Source: Sphaeroforma arctica JP610
Taxonomy: Eukaryota; Opisthokonta; Ichthyosporea; Ichthyophonida
Direction of reading: 5' to 3'
Length of the DNA stretch: 20,790 nt
Assembly (NCBI RefSeq): GCF_001186125.1
Contig: NW_014040176.1
Location: forward strand, 11,940-32,729
This document shows, piece after piece, positions 1 to 19,563 of this stretch. The notes beneath the pieces are model-generated. The model made no database searches and was not told where the DNA came from. It was given only the letters and a program-made list of their open reading frames with translations. Within the stretch, counting starts at the first letter, position 1. Each line of letters starts with the position of its first letter. A program made the position numbers and the translations under genes.

Positions 1-22
1 TTGTGTGTGTGTGTGTGTGTGT
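1..22. repeat. (TG)n microsatellite at the left edge
   Basis: An uninterrupted TG run starts at the window edge, so its true length is unknown. Similar TG/CA and TA runs recur throughout the introns further right. Confidence 0.9.
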
Positions 23-739
23 ATAGATATATTTACTGAATATATATGTGTACATATTTACTGTTACCCAAGCACACTCAAATACACTATACGGTCGCTA
101 GTGCTTAGGGATGCTTGGTCGGTAGTTTCTGATATTTATACTCTTTGCGACACCGGATATGTAGCACTTCGTTGAAGTGCTATATATATGCACAATACAA
201 CCACATACGCATCATATGTATATACAAGCATACGTATACACAGTATATCCATATAGTATACACAAACATCCAACATACTTCGATGACGTAATCCTCTGGT
301 CGCACGTGTGATGCTATGCATGAACGGTAGTCACTAATACTCTCCGCCACAATCACAGGGCACGCGTTTCTGTCCTTTAGTGTGCTGTTCCGGTCTGTTC
401 TCTTTCGCGTCATCTTCTTGTGTTTGATGTGTGGGTGTAAGGTAAGCGGTTTGAAAGTGGAAGGTGCTCTAACTAGTAGAGAGATGTCATGCCGGCCTTT
501 TGAACTTTCCCGGATATGTCTCTAATAACGCATCACCTGGAATCGGGGGAAATAAATAACTATTGAAAACCTAAAAAAAACCCAGAAACTCCCTCACACA
601 GGCACACTGCGCAGTAAACGTTTAACGCAAACGCAAAAATATTGAATTCTATACGTTTTGACGTAAAAAGATGTATACCCAGCTGAAATCCATAATTGCA
701 GAAACGTTTAACAAAGCAAAAAACGATCGGGGGGTTTTT
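23..739. other. Intergenic, no gene recognised
   Basis: AT-rich DNA with short reading frames on the minus strand (136-413) that show no recognisable protein character. It contains a hairpin at 162-182 and two TAAACGTTTA-like palindromic motifs (615-624 and 702-709). The right part is probably the 5' flank of the gene at 902. Confidence 0.5.
162..182. repeat. Short perfect hairpin
   Basis: TAGCACTTC and GAAGTGCTA form a 9-bp inverted repeat around a 3-nt GTT loop. There is no T-run after it and no gene ends nearby, so a terminator role is not suggested. Confidence 0.6.
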
Positions 740-781
740 TTAACGGGACACGGACTGAGCTTAACGGGAAACGAACTGAGC
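740..781 (+). promoter_or_regulatory. Tandem 21-bp repeat upstream of the Tudor/RS gene
   Basis: Two head-to-tail 21-bp units (740-760 and 761-781) match at 19 of 21 positions. Each begins TTAACGGG, which contains TAACGG, a match to the Myb-type recognition pattern YAAC(G/T)G. The pair lies 121-162 bp before the ATG at 902, a fitting place for promoter elements. That it regulates the gene is inference; only the repeat is seen. Confidence 0.45.
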
Positions 782-901
782 TTGACTCAACCTCAGAAAA
801 ACAGTCTAAATACGCTCCGAAAGTAAATATGAAAACAGATTTTGTGCTTCCTGATACTATAACAACAATACACACATGAACTTGCCCACCATCGCACAGA
901 T

Positions 902-2101
902 ATGACGGGCGCACATTATGAAGTGGGAGATGAGTGCTTCATCAGGTATCCCACTGAGAAAGGAGCGTTTGTGCGCGCTCAGATATACAAGAAGGGCGAG
1001 AGTGAAAAGGAATTCCGTGTACAAGTTATGGAAACAGCAACAGTTGGCGGTGATAATTGTGAGATACAAGGCAAGATGGCAGATGACCAACTGCAAGTCA
1101 AAACGAACGAGATGTATCAGATCGTTTCACTGTCACACACAGATGCTATGGCAGGGGTGATGTGCTTGTACTTCAACAAACCTCACGGTTACTTCGTGTC
1201 GGCAACGGTGATTAAGAAACACTTTGATGACGACCCCCCATACTTTACTATTGAGCTAAAGACCACCAAAGATCAGAGGCAAACGATTATGGATCGACTA
1301 TATGTGCATCCACTGCCGGATGGTAGCAAGACACACCTAAATACACACAAGAGCAAGAAATCACACACAAGTACAAGCAAAGCTGACCAACTATCGGGGA
1401 ACACGACGGAGACACAGGGACATGCACATAACAACAAATCTAACGCTGGATCCGGTGCGAGGTCTAATACGGCAAACAATTCCAAGGATAACGCCAACTC
1501 AAGTGGAAAGGTTGAAGCACATGAAAAGAATAAAGCGCACAAACACACTCGTTCCTCATCCCCCATGTTGACCAACGAATCACTCCGCCTAGATCGCAAG
1601 CGTGAAAATCCGGGCAATCGCAAGGCACATGCCAGACGATGGGATCTAGGTGAGGGCTATGTGCAGAGTGTTGCATCAGACTTCCTGCGCTCTACTGCAA
1701 ACCGTCGAAGGCATTCTAGGTCACGTTCTCCGTTACAAGAGCGTGAGCGTAAACGTGCAAGAAGACAATCTCGATCTCGATCTCGATCTCGATCTCGATC
1801 GAGAGATAGAGATGTAGATAGAGATTTAGATAGGGATAGAGATAGGGACAACTCGGATGGCGAAAGGCGAAGGTACAGAGAAAGGTCACGCGACATACGA
1901 GATAGACAGCGGCGGAGTGGGATTGACCGCAGCAAAGACGTGCCGCAACGGCACAGTAGGCGAGAAGGCAGGGACAAGGTTAGCTACAGGAATGCGAACA
2001 AGGATTTGTTCGGGGAGCCGAGTTCGAATGCACAGCCTCAGAGAAATAGTAGGCGCCCACGCCAGGTGGGTGAGGATGAGAATTTGTGTGTGTGCATGTG
2101 A
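902..2101 (+). CDS. Tudor-like and RS-domain protein, probable RNA-processing or chromatin factor
   Basis: This 399-residue frame opens with two beta-rich modules of Tudor-like appearance. The first covers about residues 7-50 (VGDECFIRY, then FVRAQIYKKG). The second covers about 84-138 (GYFVSATVIKKHFDDDPPYF, then DRLYVHPLP). A polar Ser/Thr/Asn/His linker follows (about 140-220). Residues about 264-340 are an RS/RD domain with an unbroken RS run near 290-301 followed by RD repeats. RS domains mark splicing and mRNA-processing proteins in the nucleus; Tudor folds bind methylated Lys or Arg. The DNA of the RS run is a pure TCTCGA hexamer repeat. The start is the first ATG in frame. An AATAAA lies 80 bp after the stop. 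A phase-0 donor-like CAG|GTGGGT at 2065/2066 could instead splice this frame to the exon at 2762. The exact family is not recognised; the domain calls are by eye. Confidence 0.75.
   Translation: MTGAHYEVGDECFIRYPTEKGAFVRAQIYKKGESEKEFRVQVMETATVGGDNCEIQGKMADDQLQVKTNEMYQIVSLSHTDAMAGVMCLYFNKPHGYFVSATVIKKHFDDDPPYFTIELKTTKDQRQTIMDRLYVHPLPDGSKTHLNTHKSKKSHTSTSKADQLSGNTTETQGHAHNNKSNAGSGARSNTANNSKDNANSSGKVEAHEKNKAHKHTRSSSPMLTNESLRLDRKRENPGNRKAHARRWDLGEGYVQSVASDFLRSTANRRRHSRSRSPLQERERKRARRQSRSRSRSRSRSRDRDVDRDLDRDRDRDNSDGERRRYRERSRDIRDRQRRSGIDRSKDVPQRHSRREGRDKVSYRNANKDLFGEPSSNAQPQRNSRRPRQVGEDENLCVCM
1769..1798 (+). repeat. TCTCGA hexamer repeat coding the RS run
   Basis: Five perfect TCTCGA units encode alternating Arg-Ser. 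They grade at about 1803-1850 into GATAGA/GATAGG-type units that encode Arg-Asp. A hexamer array keeps frame when units are gained or lost, so RS length is likely variable between individuals. Confidence 0.85.
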
Positions 2102-2180
2102 TTGTCGCGTAGTAGCTTAGCCTGAGGCTGTGTAGTATCACATTTTAAAATTCTTTCTTGGTTAGTTCAGTACCTTTTGG

Positions 2181-2186
2181 AATAAA
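2181..2186 (+). terminator. Poly(A) signal AATAAA after the Tudor/RS frame
   Basis: A canonical AATAAA sits 80 bp downstream of the stop codon at 2099-2101. It supports the one-exon form of the gene ending here. Confidence 0.55.
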
Positions 2187-2761
2187 TTAGTGTTTAGGTG
2201 TGCTAAACGCTCACATAGATTGGTTTGTAGAAGGAAGTCTTTTGGAAAATCTTCTGCATTAACACCGGAGTCATATTCTAGGAAGGTATTAGCAGTTTTA
2301 GATGCAGGACGGAAAAATAGCCTCACTGGACGTTATAATCTGTCGGTGAAGATTTTGATAGGTATTTGAACTCTATACAAAGCCTTGTATATTGATGGAA
2401 GTAATAATGCTGGATGTAAAGAATTTGTGTACATGTGAAAATGGTCGACTCCAAAGACTTCGTTAAGGGCATGATGTCAGTGCAGTGATTCTCTTATACT
2501 GAACACATATTCGACGTGTGTATGCGCACTCGGATTCTGTACATTTACATCAACTCGATACTATTTGGTCACGCTCCAGATTACACAGTTTGACATTTCT
2601 TGTACGTGCCAAGTCATATTATCGAGCATACCGCTTATGACTACAAACGGGTGAAGCGTATGTTCGATAGGCCATACGAAATCTATATTCTATGATTATG
2701 ACAATTGTTATCCAGCCTCTTCTATCAATTAATGTGGGTATATTCTGTATCAACTTAACAG
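2187..2761 (+). other. Intergenic or intronic, undecided
   Basis: No convincing gene. Short open stretches occur around 2485-2640 in two frames, without clear splice borders. If the donor at 2066 is used, 2066-2761 is an intron of 696 bp ending in a pyrimidine-containing tract and CAG. Confidence 0.35.
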
Positions 2762-3037
2762 AGAAGCATAGATGTAGAACTTCAGCAGATGGAGGATGAA
2801 TTAAACAAAGTACTGCTCAAAATCAAATACTTGGAGTTCGAGGCGAGGCAATGGGGCGATCTGCAACACCTACATAGGCCCACGAGAGAGGAGGAGGTCA
2901 CCCTAACTATGTTGTCAAAGCACCTGGAAGAAACCATGGGAAGTCATGAGGCATACCCCCGACTGCGTGCACAGTGCAAAGAGTTCAGTACACGATTAGG
3001 TGCAGTGAGGAAGACTCTGGGGATTCAGTATGACTAA
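2762..3037 (+). CDS. Terminal exon encoding a helical, coiled-coil-like segment
   Basis: The segment reads RSIDVELQQMEDELNK and continues as a charged, heptad-like helix to the stop at 3035-3037 (about 91 residues). Good 3' splice sites precede it: AG at 2760-2761 (phase 0), with further in-frame AGs at 2784-2785 and 2787-2788. The first in-frame ATG is 2789. Spliced from 2065 (also phase 0) it would replace the last 11 residues of the Tudor/RS protein. Alternatively it is the 82-residue ORF of a small separate gene, or the last exon of a gene whose other exons I cannot find. Its helix pattern, with an EEE step and a closing Arg/Leu-rich helix, faintly recalls the C-terminus of Nup54/57 nucleoporins; this is only an impression. 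Confidence 0.5.
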   Translation, partial: RSIDVELQQMEDELNKVLLKIKYLEFEARQWGDLQHLHRPTREEEVTLTMLSKHLEETMGSHEAYPRLRAQCKEFSTRLGAVRKTLGIQYD

Positions 3038-3358
3038 GCTATGTGAAATACAATGGAGAACCATTGAGATGCATAGCGGTGTGAAGCAAGAAATTATAGG
3101 CACGGTAAAGGTAAAACACGTATCAGCAGGCATATATATGTATAGAAATCGACATGTTATCCTGCTAACAACAATGGACCACGGCTTTGGAGTAGAAAAT
3201 TATGTACGCACATAATCCATAATCCAGTACACCTGAAATCTAGTAAACTGGAGCCTTATTTGTTAATGAAATCTTAAGCTTCCGAAAGCCAGGTTGTAGC
3301 ACCCAACATGACAACCTAGTGTTGGCAGCAGGAAGCATTCAGATATTTATTGCATACA

Positions 3359-3364
3359 AATAAA
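3359..3364 (+). terminator. Poly(A) signal AATAAA after the coiled-coil exon
   Basis: AATAAA lies 321 bp after the stop at 3037, a plausible 3' end for a transcript that includes the 2762-3037 exon. Confidence 0.45.
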
Positions 3365-4464
3365 TGGGCACTTTCAATATTTGCAACTATATATCTCGAA
3401 TACTGCATTCTTGGGCATTTTGTCTACGCATGCGTGATCTCGTCGACTAAATGACAAACAGTTCGCCAGAGGTGAATACGAAATGACGATACTTGCAGAA
3501 GGTACATCACAACACTGGTTGAGAATATAGTGCTAAGTATCCATCACATTTGGTCATGCAGTTAACCAGTTCGCAACACCACGTGCACAACTTGCATCTC
3601 CCGCGAATATATCTAATACCGAATTTCTTCTGCCGCATTATCATATTCAAGCACGGTCTAAAATATCCAGTCACCATGGTATGTATTAATATTGAGCAAC
3701 ACTATAATACTAGGAAAATTCACGTGCATATTGTCACCGCACATTCAAATACAACTGTGGTTCGATTTGAAACAGCAGATGTACAAGGGTACTTCATTCT
3801 TGTCTTGCGGTTCTTGCTAATTTCTAATTTACATGCGTTTTGAGAGAAGGGCTGTCCAGAGCGCATGACCTGCCTATGCCTCGTTAGACAGGGGAACCAT
3901 ACCTATTCATCCTCGCTATTACACAGTATATTCCTTTAAAGAACCGTAAGTGCACTTCCTGACCCACGAGTGAGTGCTGCGCCCATTTGTACAAGCCGTA
4001 TAAACAAGTGAACCTCGATCGGAGTGTAGATAACCACTGTATAATGTCCGTCTGTTCATGCTGCTATCTACGTTGTTGTCTGTTGATAGTTAAATTACTA
4101 TCAGGCAGTATTCATTGTAGAATATCCACAGCACTCTAGTGGCGTGTACAGCATTTTGAGGCTACCTGGTACCTGGCAAGCGAATTAAAATTCAAAAGCC
4201 CTAAACAGTAAAGGTTAAAAAATAAGAACTGGATAATTGAATCAAGCAAAGTTCCTCTTAGCAAGTCAGTATACTTTCATTCGTTGTACAAGGAAAGGTG
4301 ATCCCATGTACTTGCGCGATCACCGATACAAACACATAGACTACTTTGTACGAAGGCACGTGCCCAACAACCCCGTATACGATTGGCTTCTTCATACAAT
4401 CTGATGAAAATATATCTAACAAGAAATGGAAGCAACTAATATAATCCCGATTTTCAATTTCCAG
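3365..4464 (+). other. Mostly non-coding, no gene recognised
   Basis: Open stretches exist at 3550-3843 (97 residues, no familiar pattern) and about 4246-4410 on the plus strand (ends ...VPNNPVYDWLLHTI). Neither has a convincing pair of splice borders or a recognisable domain. The second could be a neighbour exon of the candidate at 4465, but I see no donor that would join them cleanly. Confidence 0.3.
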
Positions 4465-4789
4465 GCAAGAAGTTGCAAACATGCTGTGCGACTTCAGCAT
4501 CTCCACAATACGGGTGTACTTCTTGATGTGCAAGATACTCCATCGTCAGTTGAAGGATCAACAGCAGGTAAGATTTTACCGACATATAGAAGAAACACTA
4601 TGTCGCAAGCCGTGGATCCATGTACATTCATCGACAGCAGATTGGGTGAAGCAGTGGAGTGAATTTGTCGGGAATGTCGTGATTTCACATAAGCCGCCGG
4701 CTTGTTTCCATACAGTTCCCGTTTTAGCTTCAGAACAGAATCAAGGGGTAAACCATGTGGAGGTCTCGATCGTATCAAAACGGAACTAG
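4465..4789 (+). CDS. Orphan exon candidate, unknown protein
   Basis: A strong acceptor (TTTTCAATTTCCAG, ending 4464) opens a reading frame starting QEVANMLCDFSISTIRVYFL. At 4567/4568 there is an equally good donor (CAGCAG|GTAAGA) that would close a 103-nt exon. Without splicing, the same frame runs on to a stop at 4787-4789 and includes STADWVKQWSEFVGNVV, whose W-x-x-W-x-x-FV spacing faintly resembles a DUSP domain of ubiquitin proteases. Retained-intron, exon and chance readings are all open. No promoter or first exon is found. Confidence 0.35.
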
Positions 4790-5820
4790 AACTATATTTA
4801 TCAATCACTATTGAAAGACTTCCAAAAAAAAACAGATAGGGGTGTGAAACTTTGTATTAGTTTGAGACGACGGACGTCGGACACAGCCTTCTGAAAATTC
4901 AAAATTGTCAGGTGATAATATTTATTTACTTTCAGAAAAAGGCTATGACTGTTCTTACTATTTAGATCTCTTCTTGTGGCTATGACAACATTTACTTTGG
5001 TGTTAAAACGTAAAAAATACAAGACATATTATGAAGCATAGCCTTCACAATGAAGGTTGTGTTTTATTTATTTTTAAATATAAATAGATGTTTGAACGAG
5101 AAAAATAATATTGAACAGAAGAAGGCTCTTTGTGGACGGTGACTCAGAGTCGGAGAGGAAATACTTCTTTTTTTCTTTTCTTTTTAAAAAGTCTCGGACA
5201 ACCAAATTTCTCTGAAGGTCCGGTCCAAGAGGCCTAATAACAGTCTGGACTACCATAAAAAATACACAATGATTTATAATAATAAAACTATTTATAGGAA
5301 AATAAAATATGTACACTGTATTATACAACAAGGAATCCAGTCATCACGTTGCAACGTTGCAACGTTTAAAACCCTTTTCTATATACTGGTACATAGTCCT
5401 AAACACAACTTGAAAGGGCCATCCTCGAGGTCCAGAGCGTATTTACCATCTTGTCCTGTCCACTCCGGCATATCAGCACCTACTTGCGTTTAATTGGTGC
5501 GTAGTAGAGAACCAGGTGAATCTGGGAATATAATTTTTAAAACAGATGTAAATATATATCCACCTTCCTCATTTTATAGTAATTTTACATATTTTTATCC
5601 CCCAGCCCCAGGCCCCCACTCTTTGTACGTATTTATTTCCTTTTCTGATATTCTACTTCTTCTCAAAAATATAAACAAACATCATGTACTTTTCTCCTCT
5701 CGTACCTCGTGGTGGTAAAAAAAGATATCCTGCACATATATTATATGCTGACATTTAGACATATTATACATATACGTGATCACCCGGGTAAAGATAGAGA
5801 GGGATAGAAATTATTTCGAC
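4790..5820 (+). other. AT-rich intergenic region upstream of the peptidase gene
   Basis: No gene recognised. It holds AATAAA at 5281-5286 (possible 3' end for transcripts from the 4465 candidate), a 20-bp palindrome at 5346-5365, and pyrimidine-rich stretches around 5160-5190. The last 200 bases are presumably the promoter of the peptidase gene, but no element stands out. Confidence 0.4.
5346..5365. repeat. 20-bp perfect palindrome
   Basis: ACGTTGCAACGTTGCAACGT equals its own reverse complement. It is also an overlapping direct repeat of ACGTTGCA. It could bind a dimeric factor or form a small cruciform; function unknown. Confidence 0.7.
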
Positions 5821-15152
<9,332 letters not shown>

Positions 15153-15725
15153 TAAACGCGTGGGAACCTGGTATCGACCCTATCAGAGGTAGATTATACC
15201 AATGGCCGCAGATTGATTTTCCTTATTATTATCGAGTTCGGCATCGACAAAATCTTCTTGATTGGCGGAACTAGACGGTAAATCTTACCCCTGTTTGTAG
15301 GCGTAAATGAAACCAATCAATCTGGACTCAAAAGAAATTGAAACGCAGTCAATACGCAGTTTAATATGGACTTAAGAGAAAATAAAATTGCAGTCAATAT
15401 GGACTGATTGAGTTTGGGGGTTGAACTCTGAACTCTGATGAATTCAGTTAAGAATAGGTGTTCCGTGCGGTGAAACGGCTCTTTTCACGGGGTTTTAATG
15501 GAAAATAGCAAAAACTCGTGTAGATTTTTTTTTAATGCGTTAAAGAACTGAGTATTAAATACTTTTGAAATGGCGGTGTTCGTAATAAGTATTGAACTCT
15601 TCGTCAGAATAATTAGATAGTTGTGTTAATAGCTGTTTGTTTGATTGTTAAAGAAAAATCGTTTCTGTAATAGGTTTTTGTGTAAACCTTATCTTTGAAG
15701 AAAATCAATGTATAAGATTCTGAAC
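15153..15725. other. 3' UTR and intergenic, no gene
   Basis: Contains the poly(A) signal at 15381 and repeated TGAACTCTGA-type words (about 15421-15440, 15593 and 15719). The part next to 15726 could belong to a terminal repeat of the copia-type fossil, but no second copy is in the window. Confidence 0.4.
15381..15386 (+). terminator. Poly(A) signal AATAAA of the peptidase gene
   Basis: First AATAAA after the stop, 229 bp downstream. It lies in the second of two imperfect repeats (about 15328-15358 and about 15367-15402) sharing GGACT-AAGAGAAA and GCAGTCAATA. Confidence 0.6.
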
Positions 15726-16500
15726 TCAGTTTGGTATTCCTAAAACCCTCCCTGGAGTTTGGACAGTTTTTTCGACCTTATTTTTCGTCATCAGCATGGT
15801 AGGAAAATATATATGCTTAGCACGTGTCAATAAACTTCTACCAATACTAAAGTCTTCAGGAAAATCGATGATAGGCACATATTCGAGAATGATCAAGTTA
15901 GATCGTACACAATTTTTAATGCCGTGCTGTCTAATATCTATATCTTTTATATCCTTGGGTGTACCAGTGCCTAGTGCGACCCTCAAGTCACTTTGATTAT
16001 CACATCGTAAGAAGGTAGCAAGAGTGACCCGGTAGCCGAGTGTATGTATGTTGTTTCTGATCCAGGTAATGTTATGGACGGGTTCGGAGGTAACAACATA
16101 TTCAGCTTCACTTGAACACAATGCGACTCTCTTTTGTTTTTCACATTTCAAATAAAAAGTGGTATTTCATGGCAGCTCGCCCAATCAGAATCCGTGCAAG
16201 TATTTAGTGTATTATCCATACTTTGATTAACAGACTTCCGATGGTATGTAAGCGTGTCATCTGTTGTATGTACTAAAAACTGTAGGATACGTTGAAGTGC
16301 TTCAGGCTGTTCCGTTGTAGGGTTGTTTGCAAATGCTGCCAGTCGATTGACAGTTGCTGCGATATCTACTCGAGTCATGTCGGCTGCAAAGCCTATTGCG
16401 CCCAACATCTGTCGATGTTTTCCACCAGTGTGTGCTGCACTTGTAAATTTAATAAGACGAATACCATTTCACGGGGTATATTTGGGTGTTGTATCAGTGA
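15726..16500 (-). mobile_element. Ty1/copia-type LTR retroelement fossil, 3' part of pol
   Basis: Minus-strand coding remains carry the end of reverse transcriptase and the RNase H region of a Ty1/copia-like pol: QMLGAIGFAADMTRVDIAAT, DTLTYHR, SDWASCHE, VALCSSEAEYVVTSE, and CDNQSDLRVA with HIDIRQHGIK. Only this end of pol is present. The piece is broken (a few breaks) and has no recognisable pair of terminal repeats, so it is an old partial copy. Orientation is opposite to the peptidase gene. Confidence 0.85.
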
Positions 16501-16520
16501 TGTTTAATGTAATTAGTAGA

Positions 16521-16636
16521 ATCGAACCAGAGGACAAGATCTATAAGAAGATTTTAGGACCGGACCAGAGGACCGGACCTAAGGAGAGTATTTCAAGATC
16601 GGACCAGGGGATCGGACTAGATAGTGGAATACAAAA
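16521..16636. repeat. Imperfect 38-39 bp tandem repeat, three units
   Basis: The word CG(A/G)ACCAG(A/G)GGA starts at 16523, 16561 and 16600, with related spacer sequence. The GGACCGGACCT core also occurs in reverse complement at 5217-5227. It lies between the two retroelement fossils and may be part of a terminal repeat or leader. Confidence 0.6.
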
Positions 16637-16989
16637 TTTAATGATAGAGAAGGATGGCTCATCAGATGTCATCATAATTTGTACGGGATAGAAACATGAT
16701 TCATAAATACAGCAGGCGCGCCGTTGACAACGGTTCTGACTGAGTATACTTATTTAAGACTCAACACTCTTTACCGCCTAAGCGCTACTCGGTTTTGACC
16801 TCATTTTAAGTGACCAAACTACTGTATTTGTTACACTACATTCTTTATACACTACTTCAACAAAGAATCAATTTAGTCAATTTGTTTTTGCTTCCGATAG
16901 TGAAGGCACCTACTACTAGACCGATACCTGAGGTAGGCAAGCAAGCTTGTGACCGTCTATGGCAACGGCTGCTCGGAGTTCATGGTTAA

Positions 16990-18640
16990 TTGCCTTCGAT
17001 CTGTGCTAAAGTGGAGACAGCATTTTCTCTGAATCCGAAACCTGAGGATGAAGAACAGGCAGAAATCCACGTGACGCGGGCCTGTTTGGTTTCGGAGGCC
17101 CAACGCTCGCTTTCTACGTTAAATGAGGCCAAACAACATCCGGAGTGGATTTCTGATCGGGATGGACACTTGGGAATGCTGATGTCACATGTGCAGGAAG
17201 CCACGGAAATTATTCATCTCATTCGTGAAGAAATCCGCCAACATCGTGAATTCTCATTGGCGAATATTGACTTCACTACTGCCAATAGTACGATCCAGAT
17301 GGTATCTGGTGATGAATATTCTGGGTAACAGGTAGCTCCAACATCGCAACCACATTGGACTTATCATCACCCACAGGTATGGACGACACCAACTGGCCAG
17401 TTACCTAACAGCGTGGCTGACGATGTATAGCAAATGAGCCCAGTGAAACGCAGAATTGGCCGCACGAAGCCGATGCCTCAAGCGGCACGTCACGATACTG
17501 TGCACGATACTGGCAGGGAGCGCATGTTGAAATACGCCTAAAATCGAGCACAAGAAATACTGACACCTGATGAGATGCCGACAGAAATATGTGGTTCTAG
17601 TAGTATTCAGGAATCGACAACTGTGGTAAAATCCCTAGCAGATGTTTTTGGGAACCAGCGGATTTGCACTTTGCAATGGACACTCCACAGAATTTTTCGT
17701 CGTCGGCAAAGCGTTCCTTTGATGCGTTTCTCAAAGTGACGAAATCTCCACGAACAGCTCAGTCAAGGTCAAGTAGCAGCGAATTAATTTCGTGACAAGC
17801 TGAAACATCACCGTCGTCCGCGCTCACTGAAGGATAGTTGTCAGGATACTGCAAAGATACCTCTTGATACGCTTGCATGTCGCAAACACTTTTCTGTTCA
17901 TCACGACCGTTACTTAGTGGACCCGCAGGATGTGAAACGATGTGAGCCATCAGCACCCACAGAGTCGTGCATCACCGAGTCTACAGCGGCAGAGATGAAG
18001 ATGCAGATCTTCCACCTTACCCAACGTATGATACAGGCAGAGACCGAGGGACGCATAAGTCTAATAAGACTTTGAAGACATGCCCAGTGGTGCTAGACAA
18101 CCGGATGCCAAAAAAAATGTCTGCCTAATCCACATGGCAACTTTTATTTAGATAACCCGCAGAAGATACAGCTGCATGCGTTCATCTTAGACTGGCATAA
18201 GAGTGCGAGCTTTCACAGGTTAGATTCAGTTCATATTGTGCAGATGGGTGTACATAGAGCTTTACAGAAAGAAAGGGCATCTATGGCGCTATTGGACTTT
18301 ATTGTGAACAACGAATGTAAATTGCAGTCGAAGTCGTTTGAGGAAGCCACTGCCTTATTGTACGCACACGAAAACAAGACTTGAAGGATAATACATAAAT
18401 TTGTTGGCATACATGCAGTTAAAGCCTCCAATACCACTTTATTCACATATTCGGGATTTTGAACGCAAAGTTGAATTCATTAAGATACGACAGAATGATA
18501 ATCCGTTACATGTTTACCGCAATTATAGTGTGCTTAAATCTTATACATCAAGCTGCAGGAGGGTACGTACTACCGCGATACTCTTCGTGTGCATTTATAT
18601 TGGCGAGACTACTCCTTTGAACGTATGCGTGAAGTATTCC
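16990..18640 (+). pseudogene. Gag-like remains of the gypsy-type fossil
   Basis: Charged helical stretches (for example EEIRQHREFSLANIDF, and later QKIQLHAFILDWHKSASF) in the position and style of gag/capsid. No zinc knuckle was recognised. Assigned mainly by position before the protease and RT. Confidence 0.5.
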
Positions 18641-19209
18641 GCGTGAACATTGGCAAAGCAGAAGAGCATCGTCAATAAATCTGTCGCGAACACAACAGAT
18701 TCCGGGAGGCTCGCGTTCAAGATCACACTTGCGTACGGATACGAACACACGTGCTAACCCACTCGCGCCACCAATATTGAATCCTCGGGTTCGTTGTCGA
18801 TCATGTGAGTAAAACCTTTCTCCGGGATCAGCACATGCGAACCGCTGTCTTAACATCAGCGAACACCTGTACAAACTAACAGGGGTAATCGTACACACCC
18901 TGATGGGTTTAATACACAACGCCTGTCGGGTACTTTTACTTCCGCCCTCGTGTAAACTGGTGATCAGATGCCTGATCAACAACCGACAGAGACGGGGGAG
19001 ACTGAAGCAATGTATATTCATGGCTTGGTCGACGAGTAGTGTGTGCAGAGTGACGATGGGTTGATGGAAGACGAACAAGTACCAGAGGGTTGGAAAGCAG
19101 GAACAAATTCGGAGTGAAGTGCTGGGGTGTCTGACGTGATCATGTGCATATTATTTGGCAACTGGACTATTTACAGTAAAAGAGAACTTTTCATGCCGAC
19201 AACCGTGTA

Positions 19210-19560
19210 TATGTTACTTTATAAGTGAACGGACATGATATGCGCACCCTCATTAACACGCTGGCGAACCGTTCAGTCATCACTTAGGCATCCGCGGATA
19301 AGGCACACCTCTGTATTAATACTCCGTTACACCACCGGCTAAGGACAGCTATATTTATTTGGCGGACAAACCCCACCCGACTCCGCGCTTGGGTAAAACA
19401 CACTCAACAAAGGTCCAGTACGGGACAGCCACTACTGAAGGTTGTAAGTTTGAACTTGTGAACTTGCTAGATGATATTGATATAATACTGGGTATGGATA
19501 CTATGGGAGAGCCGGGATTAGGCTTACCCGGATCAGCATCACAATTCCCGGAAATTAATC
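19210..19560 (+). pseudogene. Aspartic protease region of the gypsy-type fossil
   Basis: A VNGHDMRTLIN-like start and a DIILGMDTM strand match the shape of retroviral-type aspartic proteases of Ty3/gypsy elements, directly before the RT. Confidence 0.6.
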
Positions 19561-19563
19561 GTA

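Noticed and set aside
136-413. Minus-strand frames of 61 and 77 residues
   Set aside because: Mostly AT-rich repeat-like sequence, no domain pattern and no splice or poly(A) context.
1657-1977. Minus-strand frame with LSLSLSL and DRDRDR
   Set aside because: Antisense of the RS/RD repeat of the Tudor/RS gene.
3030-3215. Plus-strand frame overlapping the end of the coiled-coil exon
   Set aside because: Most likely 3' UTR; no domain pattern, and it starts inside the last codons of the preceding frame.
18548-19078. Minus-strand frame of 176 residues
   Set aside because: Antisense of the gypsy-type fossil; composition is Cys/Arg-rich with no recognisable domain.
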